64,000 nt of DNA, from assembly GCF_014356525.2 (NCBI RefSeq), contig NC_052504.1, positions 61,491,637 through 61,555,636 of the forward strand. Reading direction: 5' to 3'. Source of the DNA: Nilaparvata lugens (lineage: Eukaryota; Arthropoda; Insecta; Hemiptera; Delphacidae). Position 1 is the stretch's first letter. Each line of letters starts with the position of its first letter. The translations under genes were made by a program, and so were the position numbers. The notes under the pieces are model-generated. The model was not told the origin of the DNA, did not search any database, and was given only the letters and a program-made list of their open reading frames with translations. Positions 1-12,500 of the stretch are shown one piece after another.

Positions 1-340
1 TATTTTGATTTCTGTAATCTGAACAATGTTAATCTCTATTTAAATGCTTAATCATTCCCCTATGAAAATATTGCTGGTAATAAACATTTATTGTATCACA
101 TGTTCTCTCACTTCCAAAATGAATACTATCCTTATAACAGCAGTACATCAATTGATTATAAAACATTTGATGAATATGCACCATTGGTTGTTATAGACTG
201 AAGTAAGCAAAATGAACTATTGAAATCTGTAGCAATAGACATAAAGTTGACATTGGAAACAACAAATAATTTCTCAGCAAAAACCAGTGCCTACTGTAAA
301 ATCCTCTTTGATAATGAGTTTGAATATACACCACTGAGTG
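1..340 (+). pseudogene. Decayed ORF of an uncharacterised arthropod repeat-associated protein (possibly double-jelly-roll-like)
   Basis: Frame 2 from about base 62 reads as a coherent protein segment: YENIAGNKHLLYHMF, then DEYAPLVVID, an in-frame TGA at about 198, then SVAIDIKLTLETTNNF and a C-terminal FDNEFEYTPLSGTV ended by TAA at about 348. The reading frame keeps protein-like composition on both sides of the internal stop, so it looks like a relic and not chance. The closing pattern (a hydrophobic-rich core followed by an N/D-EFEYTPLSG-like end) resembles many uncharacterised insect proteins whose C-terminal half is described as a double jelly-roll-like domain. That assignment is from memory and weak. 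The 5' part lies outside the window. No neighbouring gene explains it; a mobile-element or virus-like origin is possible. Confidence 0.35.
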
Positions 341-783
341 GAACAGTATAAAGAGTATTTTGAATTTGAAAAAAATTTCTATGAAATAACAAAAAATTTG
401 GTTAAAAACTAGACAAAATTCAAATCAAAAGTATTAATCTCCCAACCACTTCCACACTCTACAAATTTATCAATATTTTACCTTCAGTATCATCCCATTG
501 ATTACTAAACATTATCATTAATTTGTAGAATTGTTTTTTTGCTCCCATAGAATGATCTCCAACCATTTTCTTAAAATTTAATTTCAAAGCAACATACCAT
601 TTCATATTATTATTATTTGATTTATCAGCTTCTTTCAAAGCACAAGATATTCGAATACTGACTGTGATGATATAGTGTCAATTTTACGCCAACTATATGA
701 GCTTGGATTTTTCAAATGAATTTATTTTATTAAAGTTGAATAATGTACCTACAATATCTCTTTCTGGGTGTACTCACCTAAAC
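341..783. other. AT-rich intergenic stretch, nothing recognised
   Basis: No open frame of coding character and no terminal repeats were recognised on either strand. Confidence 0.4.
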
Positions 784-1059
784 CTAAGATTTTCCACCTA
801 TATTTATTACATTTATTTCATACCATTCTTTAAAAGAGATTCCAGGAGAAAGTGAGAATTGTTGGATTAAGTTTGGATCAGTCATATACTTCCACTCTTT
901 TCCATTATTGAGATTGATGTTTGGTAAGAAAGTTGCAGCTGATGGTATGCATTGTAAAAAATGGAAAAAATTCTGAATCAAATATTTGATATCAACATTA
1001 TTATCATCACTATTATTATCTTTATCATACAAATATGGACCAAATTTATCAACACTCAT
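784..1059 (-). CDS. Hypothetical 91-codon ORF, possible exon
   Basis: An open frame from ATG at 1059 to TAG at 784. Its composition is protein-like: it is rich in Asn, Asp and aromatic residues, with an acidic Asn/Asp run (DKDNNSDDNN) near residues 13-22 and a Pro/Leu-rich middle (FLQCIPSAATFLPNINLNN). I do not recognise a family. A TAG lies just before the ATG on the minus strand (AAATAG|ATCATG), so it could be a last exon with a weak acceptor. A good donor (TAG|GTGAGTAC) lies just after the stop. It could belong to the transcription unit of the DUF1989 gene further right, but it does not look like the continuation of that domain. It may equally be part of a decayed repeat. Confidence 0.25.
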   Translation of the reverse strand: MSVDKFGPYLYDKDNNSDDNNVDIKYLIQNFFHFLQCIPSAATFLPNINLNNGKEWKYMTDPNLIQQFSLSPGISFKEWYEINVINIGGKS

Positions 1060-2094
1060 GATCTATTTTTATAATAAATGTTCAATACAGCCTGAGGGAA
1101 GGTGAGTTTTCAAGTAGTTCAAAGTTAGGTGGTTGAAGACAGAGGGTCACCCAGCCACCCCCCTCCCCCACAATGTGGTCGAGGGGGGTTTAGTGCTGAG
1201 GTTGGTGTTCCTGAAGAAAGGGTGCTGTGCTAGTTCCCAATATAAAAATATCATTGGAGATTCTGTGTGCTTGTTGCTCAGTTTCAGGGAAAGTTGAGGG
1301 TGACTAATCCCTTGACAAATGGATTTACAGAAAAAAAATATTCTTCTAGCTTTTTGATAAAATTAATGATTTCTCAGTTATTCAAGAAATTGGATCTACT
1401 TTTCCCATAAGATCCTTATTTTTTGTTCAATCTTGACAAATGGGGTGTCAATGGATTTGTAATTAGATTTAATGGAAAAATTTATTCTTGTAATTTTTAT
1501 TGTAAAATTAACGGTTTCTTAGTTATTCAAGAAATAAAAGAAAGCTGGATCTAGGTTTTTCCAAAAAAAGTGGTAATGAGGATCTTCATTTGAGTTTTAT
1601 TGTGGGATTAGGGGTATGGCTAGGTTAAGTTGGTTCAGATAACATTGGATTGGACAAGGTTAGAACCAAGAATCAGCTTTGGGGTAGATTTGGGGGCAGC
1701 TTTGGGGCAGCTTTTCTTCAGTACTCTCACAATCCCCATACTGAGATATTATATCTATATATTTGTAATACTATAGATTACAAAGGCATTGGTATGTAAT
1801 AATCTTATGGGTTGACCCCTCAATGGCCGATTTCAATTCCAAGTACGACACTAGCGCTGCATGTGAGTCTATGCATCTTTAAGGTCTCTGGAATAAGATA
1901 CCACATCTCTATGCTCCACATCTCTACGCTACCATGAGCTGGTGATATACAAGGCGAAAAAGTAGGAATATGAATCACTGTATCTTCAAAGATAATGGCG
2001 CTAAAGTAAATTGGGATGGAGGTTGGTCTGCGGTTTTTTAAATCACAAAAAAACCGGAGGTCTTATCAAGAATCATCACACATACGTTTCTGCG

Positions 2095-2260
2095 CCTTGA
2101 TTCAAAAAACTTGCATACCAAATTTCATCCAAATCAGACAATAACTGCGACTGTAACTGCGGTACAAACACACAAAAGCCGATCGAGTCGAAACTAAGAC
2201 CTCAGCTTCACTTCGGTCAATTACTTTGTATGATACTTTTACAAACCTGAATAGAATCTT
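2095..2260 (+). repeat. Fragment resembling the 3' tail of an RTE-type LINE or similar interspersed repeat
   Basis: The block GCATACCAAATTTCATCCAA followed by an AATCAG...-like stretch and ACAAACACACA matches the style of arthropod non-LTR retrotransposon 3' ends, in which the translated phrase is followed by a short tail. No reverse-transcriptase coding sequence accompanies it. Confidence 0.3.
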
Positions 2261-2990
2261 TCTTTCTTCGGCTGATGTTTGCACCAAAAGTTCAAGTCAA
2301 CCACCTGGGAAAAAATCACTGATGATAACAATGTTGTTCATATTGAGAGGGTATCTTTATAGTTTTTTTGTTAATTGTATCTTTTTCATCTTATTGAACT
2401 GATCTAAGAGATTGAACTGTCATGAACTTTGATTTTTACTGTGAATCGTTAGTATAATATAGGCCCATTATTATTATTTTATTTCAATAGGCCTATATTA
2501 ATCATGCCTTGATTAAATTTGCTTTATTACTGCTTAGTTGTCAAAATTCAATCAATTTTCCAAGTATCAGTTTCAATTTCATGTCGAAAACGCTACTATA
2601 TTTTCATGTTGTACATACATTGACATTCATGAAGCTTTGGCTGTTCTACTGAATGTTAGGCTCAACGATCGTGGAAGGGGAATAATATTTCCAGTGGAAA
2701 AGACACAGTTCGGACTGAGACGTAACCGGGAAATGATGTAATGGTGAACAAGCCACAACTTTCTGAATGGGTCTGCTTCCAACTCAGCGTGGCAAATGGT
2801 CGGTTTTAATACAGTTGATGCATATGGTTAATTCACTTATCAGTGAATTTAGTAGTGAATTTATAAGTATCATGGATGAGAAACTAGTTTAAAGTTTAGT
2901 AGAGAGTCTGCGTGAATTCGTGAGTTGTGTGTCTTATGGTGAATAATTGTGAATTTTAGAAGTTGAGTATTCTTTCCTTATGATGAGTGC

Positions 2991-3085
2991 CAAACAAACT
3001 CTTGTTATTTTTATTCAACTCAAACAAACCCTTGTTGTTTTTATTCAGCTCAAACAAACTCTTGTTGTTTTTATTCAGCTCAAAA
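2991..3085. repeat. Three tandem copies of a 30-bp unit
   Basis: Units start at 2991, 3021 and 3051 with the pattern CAAACAAACTCTTGTT...TTTTTATTCA, differing at only a few positions between copies. The repeat ends in CAAAAATTG. Confidence 0.9.
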
Positions 3086-4296
3086 ATTGAATATCATAGA
3101 ATGACCAAGCCCCCAATATTAAAGTAGCAAGTTAGCAAGTTCCCAAAATGTATAAATCGAAATTGAAAATATCTTCTTGTCCTGAAGCAATAGCTGAATA
3201 ACTTTGTTCTTGTTCGAACATTTGAGATGCGATTATGATTGACAAACTTCTCTATTCGAGAAGTTCAATAAACCTGGAGTTAGAATACTATAACAATATT
3301 CTTCTTCGAAGTTCCTGGCTTGTTGTTACTAGTTGCTGAAATAGGTGACAATTATTTATGATAATCTGTGTATTCGAATAAACCAAGCAAATAAGTTCCC
3401 AACCAATCGAAGATTCTTATCCTCAATAATAGCAGTATAATTTGAATGAATATCATTGAAGAGATGAAACCCCCCAATTATTTATAATAATAATATTCGA
3501 TAGATATTATTGAAAAGCTCACCAGCGAAGGTTCAGCATTGCCTTCAGAATAGATTTCCAAGTTAAGTTCATGAACATTTTATAAAATCTCATTCACAAA
3601 ATAAATAAATCATTATCGGTAAGAAATGGAGACACTTCTAAACTTTTTAAACTTTTCCATCAATTGGCCACCAGCCTTTATTACAAGAGAGTTCTTGCTG
3701 TACAGTACTGAATCAGAACTTTAATTCCTTAGACTATTCTGAATGATAATAAATTAATTAGATTGATCAATCAGATTATCCCATTATGATCAATGAAGCT
3801 TGATTTTGACAGTGCTGAGATACAAAGTACATTAGTGCATTGAAGGTGTCAAATCAATACAGTGTCAGGCAGTAATACGCTTTGTAGAACTGATGATAAA
3901 TGATGAGCACTAATGGAGAGAGGTAACGTGATGGCAGATGCGGAGGACACTGTGTGATGTGGAGGATATCTATTATGGGCTATCTATTAAGATGTACCAT
4001 GTAGTCAGAAACAAAAAAGCATTATGGTGTTTCCTTGAAAATTAATTTATCAAAAAAGCATTCAAAAGTGGAATATGAATCCAGTCTCTATCAACGTTGA
4101 AGAATAAATCTATTTTTAAAATCCAAGTTCAAAGAATAATCAATCATCATCTCTATAGCCTGATACTATACCTATAATGTTAAATTGATTTGTTAGTAAT
4201 GTAAATAGAAGTTTTCCTTTCTCTTGAAAAATGATTATTATTTCAAAATTAATTCCTTTTCGAAAAAAGAGAAATATTATTGTTTTTCTTCTTTTA

Positions 4297-4335
4297 TTCT
4301 TCTTCTTCTTCTTCTTCTTCTTCTTCTTCTTCTTT
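4297..4335. repeat. (CTT)n microsatellite
   Basis: Uninterrupted TTC/CTT triplets inside a pyrimidine-rich stretch. Confidence 0.9.
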
Positions 4336-4948
4336 TCCCTTTTTCATTTTTTTTTTGGACGTCCTCGGTCTCTCGCCTTCTGGATTGTAATTTATATGGG
4401 CATCAATTAACTGATTAATATGATGATACAATTTTAATGAGAAACAGTCATTGATAATGGACAAGGAAATATGAATAATAATATGAGGCCTACATTATAA
4501 TCCGATGAAATCAATCACAGAATTCATCCATATTCAGACACAGTAATATTGATATTCACTCTTCCATGTGTATAATACTGAAATTTCTGTACTGTACTGT
4601 ATATTTTTAAGTACATAATGTTCTCTTTTCTCAATTTAAATTCAAATAATAATAAAATTGTCTCTAAATGTTAAAAATCATTTCCATGAAATTCGTATGG
4701 AATCTGAAAAAAATAATACCATGTAAGAATGATTATTGAACTCCTGCAAGTGATTTTTTTTATTAGAACCTACATTTTTCACTTATGATAAATAAAAAAC
4801 GAAGACCTGCAGTTGATAGCGGGGTTTTGAGAATAAGAACTGAGAGTGGGCTGCTCTGGCTATGAAGAAGAATGAGTAACGCCCTTGGGAAATCAAGTCG
4901 ATTGGATCTTTCCTGGATTAAATATAATTATTCAAACTTCCCGCTCAC

Positions 4949-5200
4949 CTGTGGACCTTCAATGATTTTGATACGGCACAGATCCCCTTCGTTCATCTCC
5001 CAGGTTCTGGCAGTTCGTCTCTCAACAATCAAACTTAGTATATTCTCACCGGTAAGAGCTCTGAATCTTTTATCGTCGTATAGGCTCTTATCGACTCGGG
5101 CAGCAGCTGGCTGCTCATAGCAAATTTTCGGTTCATATTTGACAAATGCTCTTGGTTTGTCATTCCTGCCACACCATCCTGCACTCATCTTGTGGAATAT
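4949..5200 (-). CDS. First coding exon of a DUF1989 / urea-carboxylase-associated (YcgI-like) protein, partial
   Basis: The minus-strand exon runs from an acceptor (TTTCTGTTGCAG at 5201-5212) to a donor (CCACAG|GTGAGC at 4949/4948). ATG at 5188-5186 opens 80 codons ending in phase 0. The peptide begins MSAGWCGRNDKPRAF and ends EGDLCRIKIIEGPQ, which is the pattern that precedes the conserved core of the DUF1989 family (G-D/x-L-x-R-I-x-x-x-E-G-P-Q). The family is known in bacteria (B. subtilis YcgI, urea carboxylase-associated proteins) and in fungi. The substrate is unsettled. An acceptor upstream of the ATG implies a non-coding first exon. The downstream exons were not found in the window. 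The gene is divergent from DRC11, with start codons about 1.17 kb apart. The longer open frame upstream of the ATG to 5428 crosses the acceptor and is not expected to be coding. Confidence 0.6.
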
Positions 5201-6356
5201 CTGCAACAGAAACTTCATATGAAATAAACGTGGAGAAGAAACAATATAGTTTATAATTTGTCTGTTCTGACAAGCAGTGAAAAGAGAATAATATTGCACT
5301 GACATGATACGCCAACTCAAAAGAAGACACATTTTTGCGAGTAGGGATGCGACAAAAAACATCTTTCCCTTGCTGAACAATGATTGTGGATACCAAGTGT
5401 AACATTGTATTGATAACAATCGAAGCACATGACATATGCATCCATTCTCTTCAAATGAGGATATCTATTACAGTAGCCTAACTTGGAGAAGTTTTTCTTT
5501 TGTAAGAATATAGTAGCATCATTATTCTTTGAACAATATTCGTTTGACAGTCAGCAGTGAATATACATCTGGTGAATCGCTATAAATTGAAACTTTCTTT
5601 GATGTCTGAAAATGCGTTTACTACGTTGTGAAATAGCAAATAAAAAGATTTTGAACTTCATTTTTTGTGTGTGTTCTCTGTTTGAACAATTATAGACTGT
5701 ATTTGCCCATGAAACGTATTCGTATTCTTTGATACTTATTCGTATGCTATTAACCATCACATCGAATAGGCTACCCAATCCCTACACTGATTTGTTTTCA
5801 AAGATGCTGAATGAATGTGGATAGAGAAATTGAAATATCCCATCTATGAGTATCTGAAAGTGTTTTGTGGAGACTCTCCCACTTGTGAAATTTGTCTTGA
5901 AAAACCCGATTGATGAACGTAATTGATCAGAAAGTACTTCAAACAATACTAGAGCCATTTTACGTTTCACACTTCAACAAGAACCTATCAAAGCATTGCA
6001 ATTTATTGACCTACACTGAGATAAAGGACTATAAAGGCTCCTATGAAGAAGGACTACCGGTCACATAAAATTTGTCATTGTCAATACGGATTTTTCGTTA
6101 CTGCGGGTAAGTCCAGGTCACCCAACCGGATTAGTGTAATGGAGTGATATAAAAAATACTTCCATATGACTCTCTCCGTTAAACATGTGCTAGAACAGAG
6201 TCAAAAACACCAAATAGGTTAAACGAAGAGAAAAATAGGTTACACAATGTATTGAACGTTTCGTAGGAGTCAAAATTCCAGTTACATAACAAAAAAACTT
6301 GAATATTATTTGATAAAACTATGGATACTTTCCTCTTGATAAATTAAAATACAACT
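5201..6356. promoter_or_regulatory. Divergent intergenic region between the DUF1989-type gene and DRC11
   Basis: About 1.16 kb separates two oppositely oriented start codons. It must contain the 5' UTRs, the upstream non-coding exon of the left gene and probably both promoters. No clear TATA box or motif pair could be assigned by eye, so the promoter role is inferred only from the head-to-head layout. Confidence 0.4.
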
Positions 6357-6502
6357 ATGTCCATCGAAACTTATGAGAAACTTTATTCAGAAGCAACAGA
6401 TCTTCTAAATGAAGCACTGCAAAACGATGAAGTACTTTCCTCTGGACCTCCGATAGTAAATAGACCGGAGGCTATTAAACAACTCTCCAAGCAGTACATA
6501 AG
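6357..6502 (+). CDS. DRC11: DRC11 exon 1 (first coding)
   Basis: Residues 1-48 plus two bases. The start MSIETYEKLYSEATDLLNEA matches the N-terminal style of the IQCA1 family (a short helical segment with Y-x-x-L-x-x-x-A). This ATG is chosen because it opens the frame that continues into exon 2. The donor is ATAAG|GTAAGC. Confidence 0.85.
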
Positions 6503-9500
6503 GTAAGCAAAGATCGATTTGAGGTACATGAGGCGCTTTTAGGCGCAGGACGTGTGCCAATCTACGCATACTCGAATAGACAGACCCTGTAGGTTACTTA
6601 GACTAGTTGCCTAGGAGCATAGATTAAAGTAAACAATAGATTATTTCTCTCATCTCTGCTAGGGGGTACAGTAGTTTCAACCCAGTTAATATTAACCAAG
6701 CAGGAGCTGAGGCAGGTATAATGCTTGAGTTATAATTTGTTTCTTATAAGCATTGAAATCATTGAAAGTGCTCTCAAATACTGCACTCTCACTCTGCAAA
6801 TTTTGTCTTTCTGATTTTGAAATTGCCGAGATAGTTTGGAAACATTCCTTAACGATCAGTAAGCCTAGATGGAAAACAGTTATGCGGGTGGAGAAACAAT
6901 TTCTGTTGTTTTTACGCTTGTTATTTCGATCTCACTGAGCCAGAAATTGCCCTCAAGAAAATCACCGTGGCAAGCAGCCAAATATTCTGTGAGTGAAAAA
7001 TTCAAGCCAAGAGATAAGTGGAGAGCACGCTCGATTTCTGACAACATTTCAAATAAGAATCTTTTTACTGGCTGAGAGTGATCTTGTTCATTTGTACCCT
7101 CAGGGCCGGCAACGTCGAGCAATCATCCACTAACAGCAATGGAGATATCCCATTTTGAAAACATCATGAGCTTCATTATGTGATTTGGAAGTGTATTTAT
7201 TCAATTTCCTCGTGATAGAAGACAATAAAAATTTGGAAGTGCCTCATTCAATATTTCGACATTCACTCCCACTTCTTCTCCCTCCTCTTCTTCTTCTTCT
7301 TCTTCTTCTTCTTCTTCTTCTTCTTCTTCTTTTTTTTCTTCTACTTCTTCTTCTTCTTCTACTTCTTCTTCTTCTTCTTCTTTTTATTCAGAAGAGAAGT
7401 ATGGTCGTACTGTACCGTATCTCCAGCTAATAACGAAGGAATGAACGTGTTGTTCAAGCAGGTGAATATTATATGATTGATGTAGATACTTCAAAGCCGC
7501 GATATCAACAAACTTCTTTTGAAATCGTTCTACAGAAACAATATTGATTCTCCAGATCGAAAAGAATTTCAATAGAATAAAATGGAAGGAGAAGTGCCGC
7601 ATTAGTTTACTCACAATTAAAGGTTTTCTGTGTTAAGAAGTTTTCTCATGAATACCAGCTTGAGTTATTCAACTCCAATTTAAGTGTTTGAATCCACCTT
7701 CTTCACTACCTCAAGTTTCTTTCCATTTACCTTTCATTTTTTAATAAAATAACACATCGTTAGTGTCAGGGAAGGAAATATGAATATTTTTTCCTTCCAA
7801 GAATTACTCCAGTTATAATGGTATTTATTATAGAGAGAATCGTTTGAAAGAGAATATCCTTAAAATAATTTGGATTTCCTCCGAAGTTTCCCATGTACTG
7901 CTGTTGATTGTTACCAAATTCGCAAGAGCTCTGGCCTGGAGAAATCGTTGTGCCTGAGATTCGTTGGAGAATTGATCTGCCTGCCAGTGACGTTTCTTGA
8001 TGGTAGGCTACATTATTTTTCTCATTTTCTACTCTCTCACGCAATACATATCATGATATTCTTGGGAGGAGAGAAATTATTGTCACTTTGCAAATATCAT
8101 ATTCCAATATCTTAACTCTTTATAACCAAATAGGTTCAAGGTGTAAGTATCGATCTGTTCTACATTAGAAAATTGGTAGTTAACTATCTTACAGTTCCTA
8201 TATTGTAGATTTCTCAATAATTCAATGTTATATCTCATTTGACAGTATATTATCAAGTAGTGTAGAATTGGAATGGCGCCTTTTGTCTCGAGTGTGCATA
8301 ATCTAATTACTTCAAATTGGATTTGATCAACTTTCAAGTAGGTTTTTACAGTATCAAAAATTCCCGATTTTTCTTGTTTTATTCCTGATTTTTAGGTATA
8401 TTCTGATAGTCAATCACCTTGGAACAGTATACGATCAACACAATGAGTTCTTGAAACTTCAAGTGATGAGAAAAGTTCTCGACTGTGCCGTTGGTAGACT
8501 TCTTGAGTTGAAATATGAGTTATCAAGAGAAGAATACTCTGATTTTATGTAAGTAGAAGGAATCAACAAGTGTGTAAAAGCTTCCCAATTATCACATTTT
8601 ACCAGTTTTACGAAATCGCTCATTACTTACAGTTACATAATACACAATGGTGAAAACTAATATTTGATTAATGAAGGTAACAGTGATCTGGAATATCGCA
8701 AATTCAGTAGATGCCATAGAATCTAAGGCATGATCCTGATTTCGACATCCATTATAATAAAACATTAATGATATAATTTTGGCATTTATTATGTATAATC
8801 ATCATTCATAATAGTCTTGTAATAATCATCTCAATGGAATTAGGAAGGTGACTTTTCCTTTCATGGTTTTACTGTAAGCAAGTAACACTATTACCCGTAT
8901 TCAGTATCATCATTGACAATTATTTACATTCAAATCATATCTATTGTAGATCACATTCATCGTGATAATGATTTTCAAATGATGCTCATAATTCACTACA
9001 ATCAGGATTATGGTAATGTGGTTAAGCAGTACAGTTGTAGATAGCAGACTCAAAAGTCAAGTGAAGAATTCTTCAAAAAGGCTAGGCGTGATTATCACCC
9101 ATTATTCCCCACACACAGATTTGTCTGTGGAGAAAAATTTACATTTTTCAGAGTATTCCTCTATTGTAATGCAATTTGAATTATTGTTAATAAATTTTAA
9201 TTTGATCACGAACTAAAAGTTTGAATTCTAAAAGATAGAGTCCATGTCTATGAATTTCCAACAATCCCATGATAAATTGATTCCATTACTCGATAACTTC
9301 ATTCTTACGATGTTTCAAATGAGTTTTTTATCATAGATACTTGGATGATTCTCTCATTGAGATGAAACTCACACGTAGAGATATTGAATTAAAAGTTCCA
9401 CCTTACTATTTGATCGAGAGAAGAGATATATTAAGAAAATGGAATGAACAAATAGATGAAATAATTACTCGGCGAGATATGGAAACGGGTGAAATGATGG

Positions 9501-12500
9501 ACATGGCTTTAGACAATCAGAGTGAGATAGCAGAAAATCCAGATACAAACCGAAACTCTGGATCAGGCCAAATACTCCCCCTCTTAGCAGAGAAGAAGAA
9601 AAAAATGCAGTCGGACACTTTCCTTCAACAAATCATCAATAAAAAACCTGAACTAACACCTGAGCAGAAGGTAACATTGATCACATTTTTCCTTAATATC
9701 TCACGAAAGGAATAGGTTAATAAATATTAGTTCAATATGTATGATGCAAAAATCAATGAATACATAGTAGCATAGAACTCCTTGAAACCCAACAGAAAAG
9801 CCCTCGTATCCTCCAAGAAAAATGTTTTCCTCATTCTTCAACACTGATGAAGATTATTTTCGTAAGTTTGACAAAATGATAATGAATGCTTATTCTATTT
9901 TCTGATGTTCCCTCGACAAGAGCAGATATCATTTCACAACACAACATTTTTTCCAGTGCAAAGCAAGGGTTGTTACCTTACTTAAACTTATATAAGAAAT
10001 AAACTAGTCTTTTATAATCTATCAAAGTTTAATATTCATACTTTCAGTAAGTTCCATGAAATAAATTCTCCATCTTAATAATCTATTAATTCTGTGAATT
10101 TTATTGGATTTTTTTGTGAAATCTTAAAATTTCAATCTTCAATGTGTAACTCCAATATTTCCGAATAACTACAATATCTCCAATAACTCCAAATAACTCC
10201 AATATCTACAAACATCCGAAGGCAGAGATCCAAAAGAATCTCTTTGCCAAAAATAATCATCCATTCATGTATAAATGTGACTATTATAATGAGTTTGCTA
10301 AGATGTACATAGGTAAGAGATATATTTGTGGTAGCTTCACTGGTGTTAATCAAGGAGATGGGCTGCAACTGCATTGTGAATTGTAATACTTGTCAGACAC
10401 CACTCAAGTACAGACCTCATGATCACATTAGCTCAGAGAACACAAGCTTCACTAGCGAGTCAGTGGACTAGTATGTTGACATTAATCTAATAATCTTGTT
10501 CCATCATGTCTACTGTGGAGAATAATACTTTTTTGAACTTTTGAAGCTGGTGATCAAGTTATAACTGGGTTTCACAAAAGATTCAACAAAATTCACAGAC
10601 GAATATTAATATATTAGGATGAATTATTTATACCATGTAACTTACTGGACTATCAGTGTTCGGACGTTATATGAATGTTCCCCTTTGTTGTCTGGCGTTG
10701 TGTGGTGGAGGGGGCAATTAAAGGGTGATGTGTATAGCATAATCGCGCCAGTTGCTGATTGACAGCCAATCGAACAGCTCACTTCTCGTAATGTCGATTT
10801 TTGCAAAGTGATCTATTGATTTATTGTGATTTATTACAAGTGTCGTCTCGTCTCGTATCGTGATCTGGACCCGGGATCCTAGAAGCAAGGATGATTTGGA
10901 CACGAAGGTAGGCCTATGTTATTGTGCACTTAGCCATTTAAATTGTTCAACTTGCTACCCGACACCAGACAACCCCCAAAAGGTTCTCGATGTAATTGAT
11001 ACAGTCCACAAACCAGAGTGCTGTTTGAGCCAGCCTCTGTCGAATAAACAATCAGGTTTCTTGAGTCGAGCTGGAGCTAGCAGATTCTGAATTTTTCCTT
11101 TCAGAGGAGGTTGATATTTTATTGGGTGCTGAATACTTCCCCTTCATTCTGACTGGAAGAAAGATTATTGGTCCAGCGGGTACACTATCTGCCCTAGAAA
11201 CTGTATGGGGCTACTGCCTGATGTGTAAGGTATCAGAGGAGAGTTCTACTATCTCAAATAATCTGTGCATGTATTCCAATTAATTTAGAAGCTAATTTAG
11301 AAGAGTTGGTGAAGCGATTTTGGGTCGTAGAAGAGCCACCTAGGATAAAAAAATTATTGGAAGGTGAAATGGCTTGTGAGGAGATATACAAATCAACTGT
11401 TTGTCGTTTGAATACTGGTATATACATTGTAGAATTACCATCCAAGGAAACAAATACGAGTGAGATATCTGGATATCTTGAAGGTAAAACTAATATCGGA
11501 GAGAATGTTTCCATGATTCGAGAAGAAGAATTGGGAGATAAGTTAGAAGAAGTTCCAGGTAAACAAGGTATAGCCTTCAACAGTAATTTACCGATCAACG
11601 GTAATTTAGGGAAAGAGTTAAAAGTGATTCATAGTCCACATGAAATCAAACATATGGGAAGACCCATACCGAAAAAGGAAATTGGAGAAGATTTTTTTGA
11701 AAGGGTGAAACGAAATTTGGAAGAGTTAGATGATGATAGACAGGATAATGTTGAAATAAAATGGACAAAATCCGAAAAGGGAGAAGAAATGAAAGAGTAT
11801 ACTCTAAGACCTATGTCGTATGGTGTATCATCATCGCCATTTCTTGCCATTTGTACTACGCATCAGTTTATTGAAGATGAAGAAAAAATATTCCCTGCGG
11901 CTTCTGAAGCCTTACGATGTTCTACTTACATGGATGATATAGTTACATCAGTCTCATCAATGGAAGCAACCAAGCAACTGCAGCTTACTGAATTGTTAAG
12001 CAAAGGGAAATTTGAATTGCTAAAGTGGGCCAGCAATCATTCTACTATTAGCCCAGTCAATGAAGGTCCAAAAAAGGAATTTCGATCCGAAAATTAAATA
12101 AAAGCTGGATTTCTCACTATCGATAGAACCCTCCCAGAGGGTCATTCTACCAAAAGTCCCAAGAAATCCCCCTGGAGCTTTCACCCCCAGCCCCCTAAAA
12201 CATGAAAAATGCAGGTAATCACGGAAAAACAAATATCTCTGTAACCATTGATCGGAAAGAGTTCTATTATATCTCATTCGATTTGTTAAATAATGTACTA
12301 CAATATCAGTCACATTCATTCTCCCAATAAAACTAACAGTTTTCTTGATAAACTAATATATATGTAAAAATTTAGGGGGGTTGCAATTTGATTTTTGTTT
12401 TCTCCGATTAACTTCGAAGCAAGTGATTTAAAAGAAAAATGAGCCAAATAATTAATGTAGTCACTACCATTGCGAATCCATTGATGTATATTGTTACGTA

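Larger units (their letters stand above)
1060..4948. other. Non-coding stretch (intergenic or intron 3' to the DUF1989-type exon) with repeat fragments
   Basis: It includes a C-rich patch near 1150-1200, a LINE-tail-like fragment near 2100, a 30-bp triple repeat near 3000 and a CTT microsatellite near 4300. If the DUF1989-type gene continues to the left, its second coding exon should begin with the continuation of the GPQ motif. I searched the minus strand by eye and did not find it here, so this may be one intron longer than 4.9 kb. Confidence 0.35.

Noticed and set aside
2991..3085. Regularly spaced repeats as a CRISPR array
   Set aside because: Contiguous 30-bp tandem copies without spacers, in a eukaryotic context.
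5201..5428. Upstream extension of the DUF1989-type exon as one long open frame
   Set aside because: A good acceptor (TTTCTGTTGCAG) lies just upstream of the ATG, and the extension has no family similarity.
7185..7430. Leucine-rich open frame
   Set aside because: Generated by the TTC microsatellite.
11254..11598. Minus-strand 114-codon open frame opposite the BEL RT region
   Set aside because: Shadow of the plus-strand pol frame, which carries the recognisable motifs.
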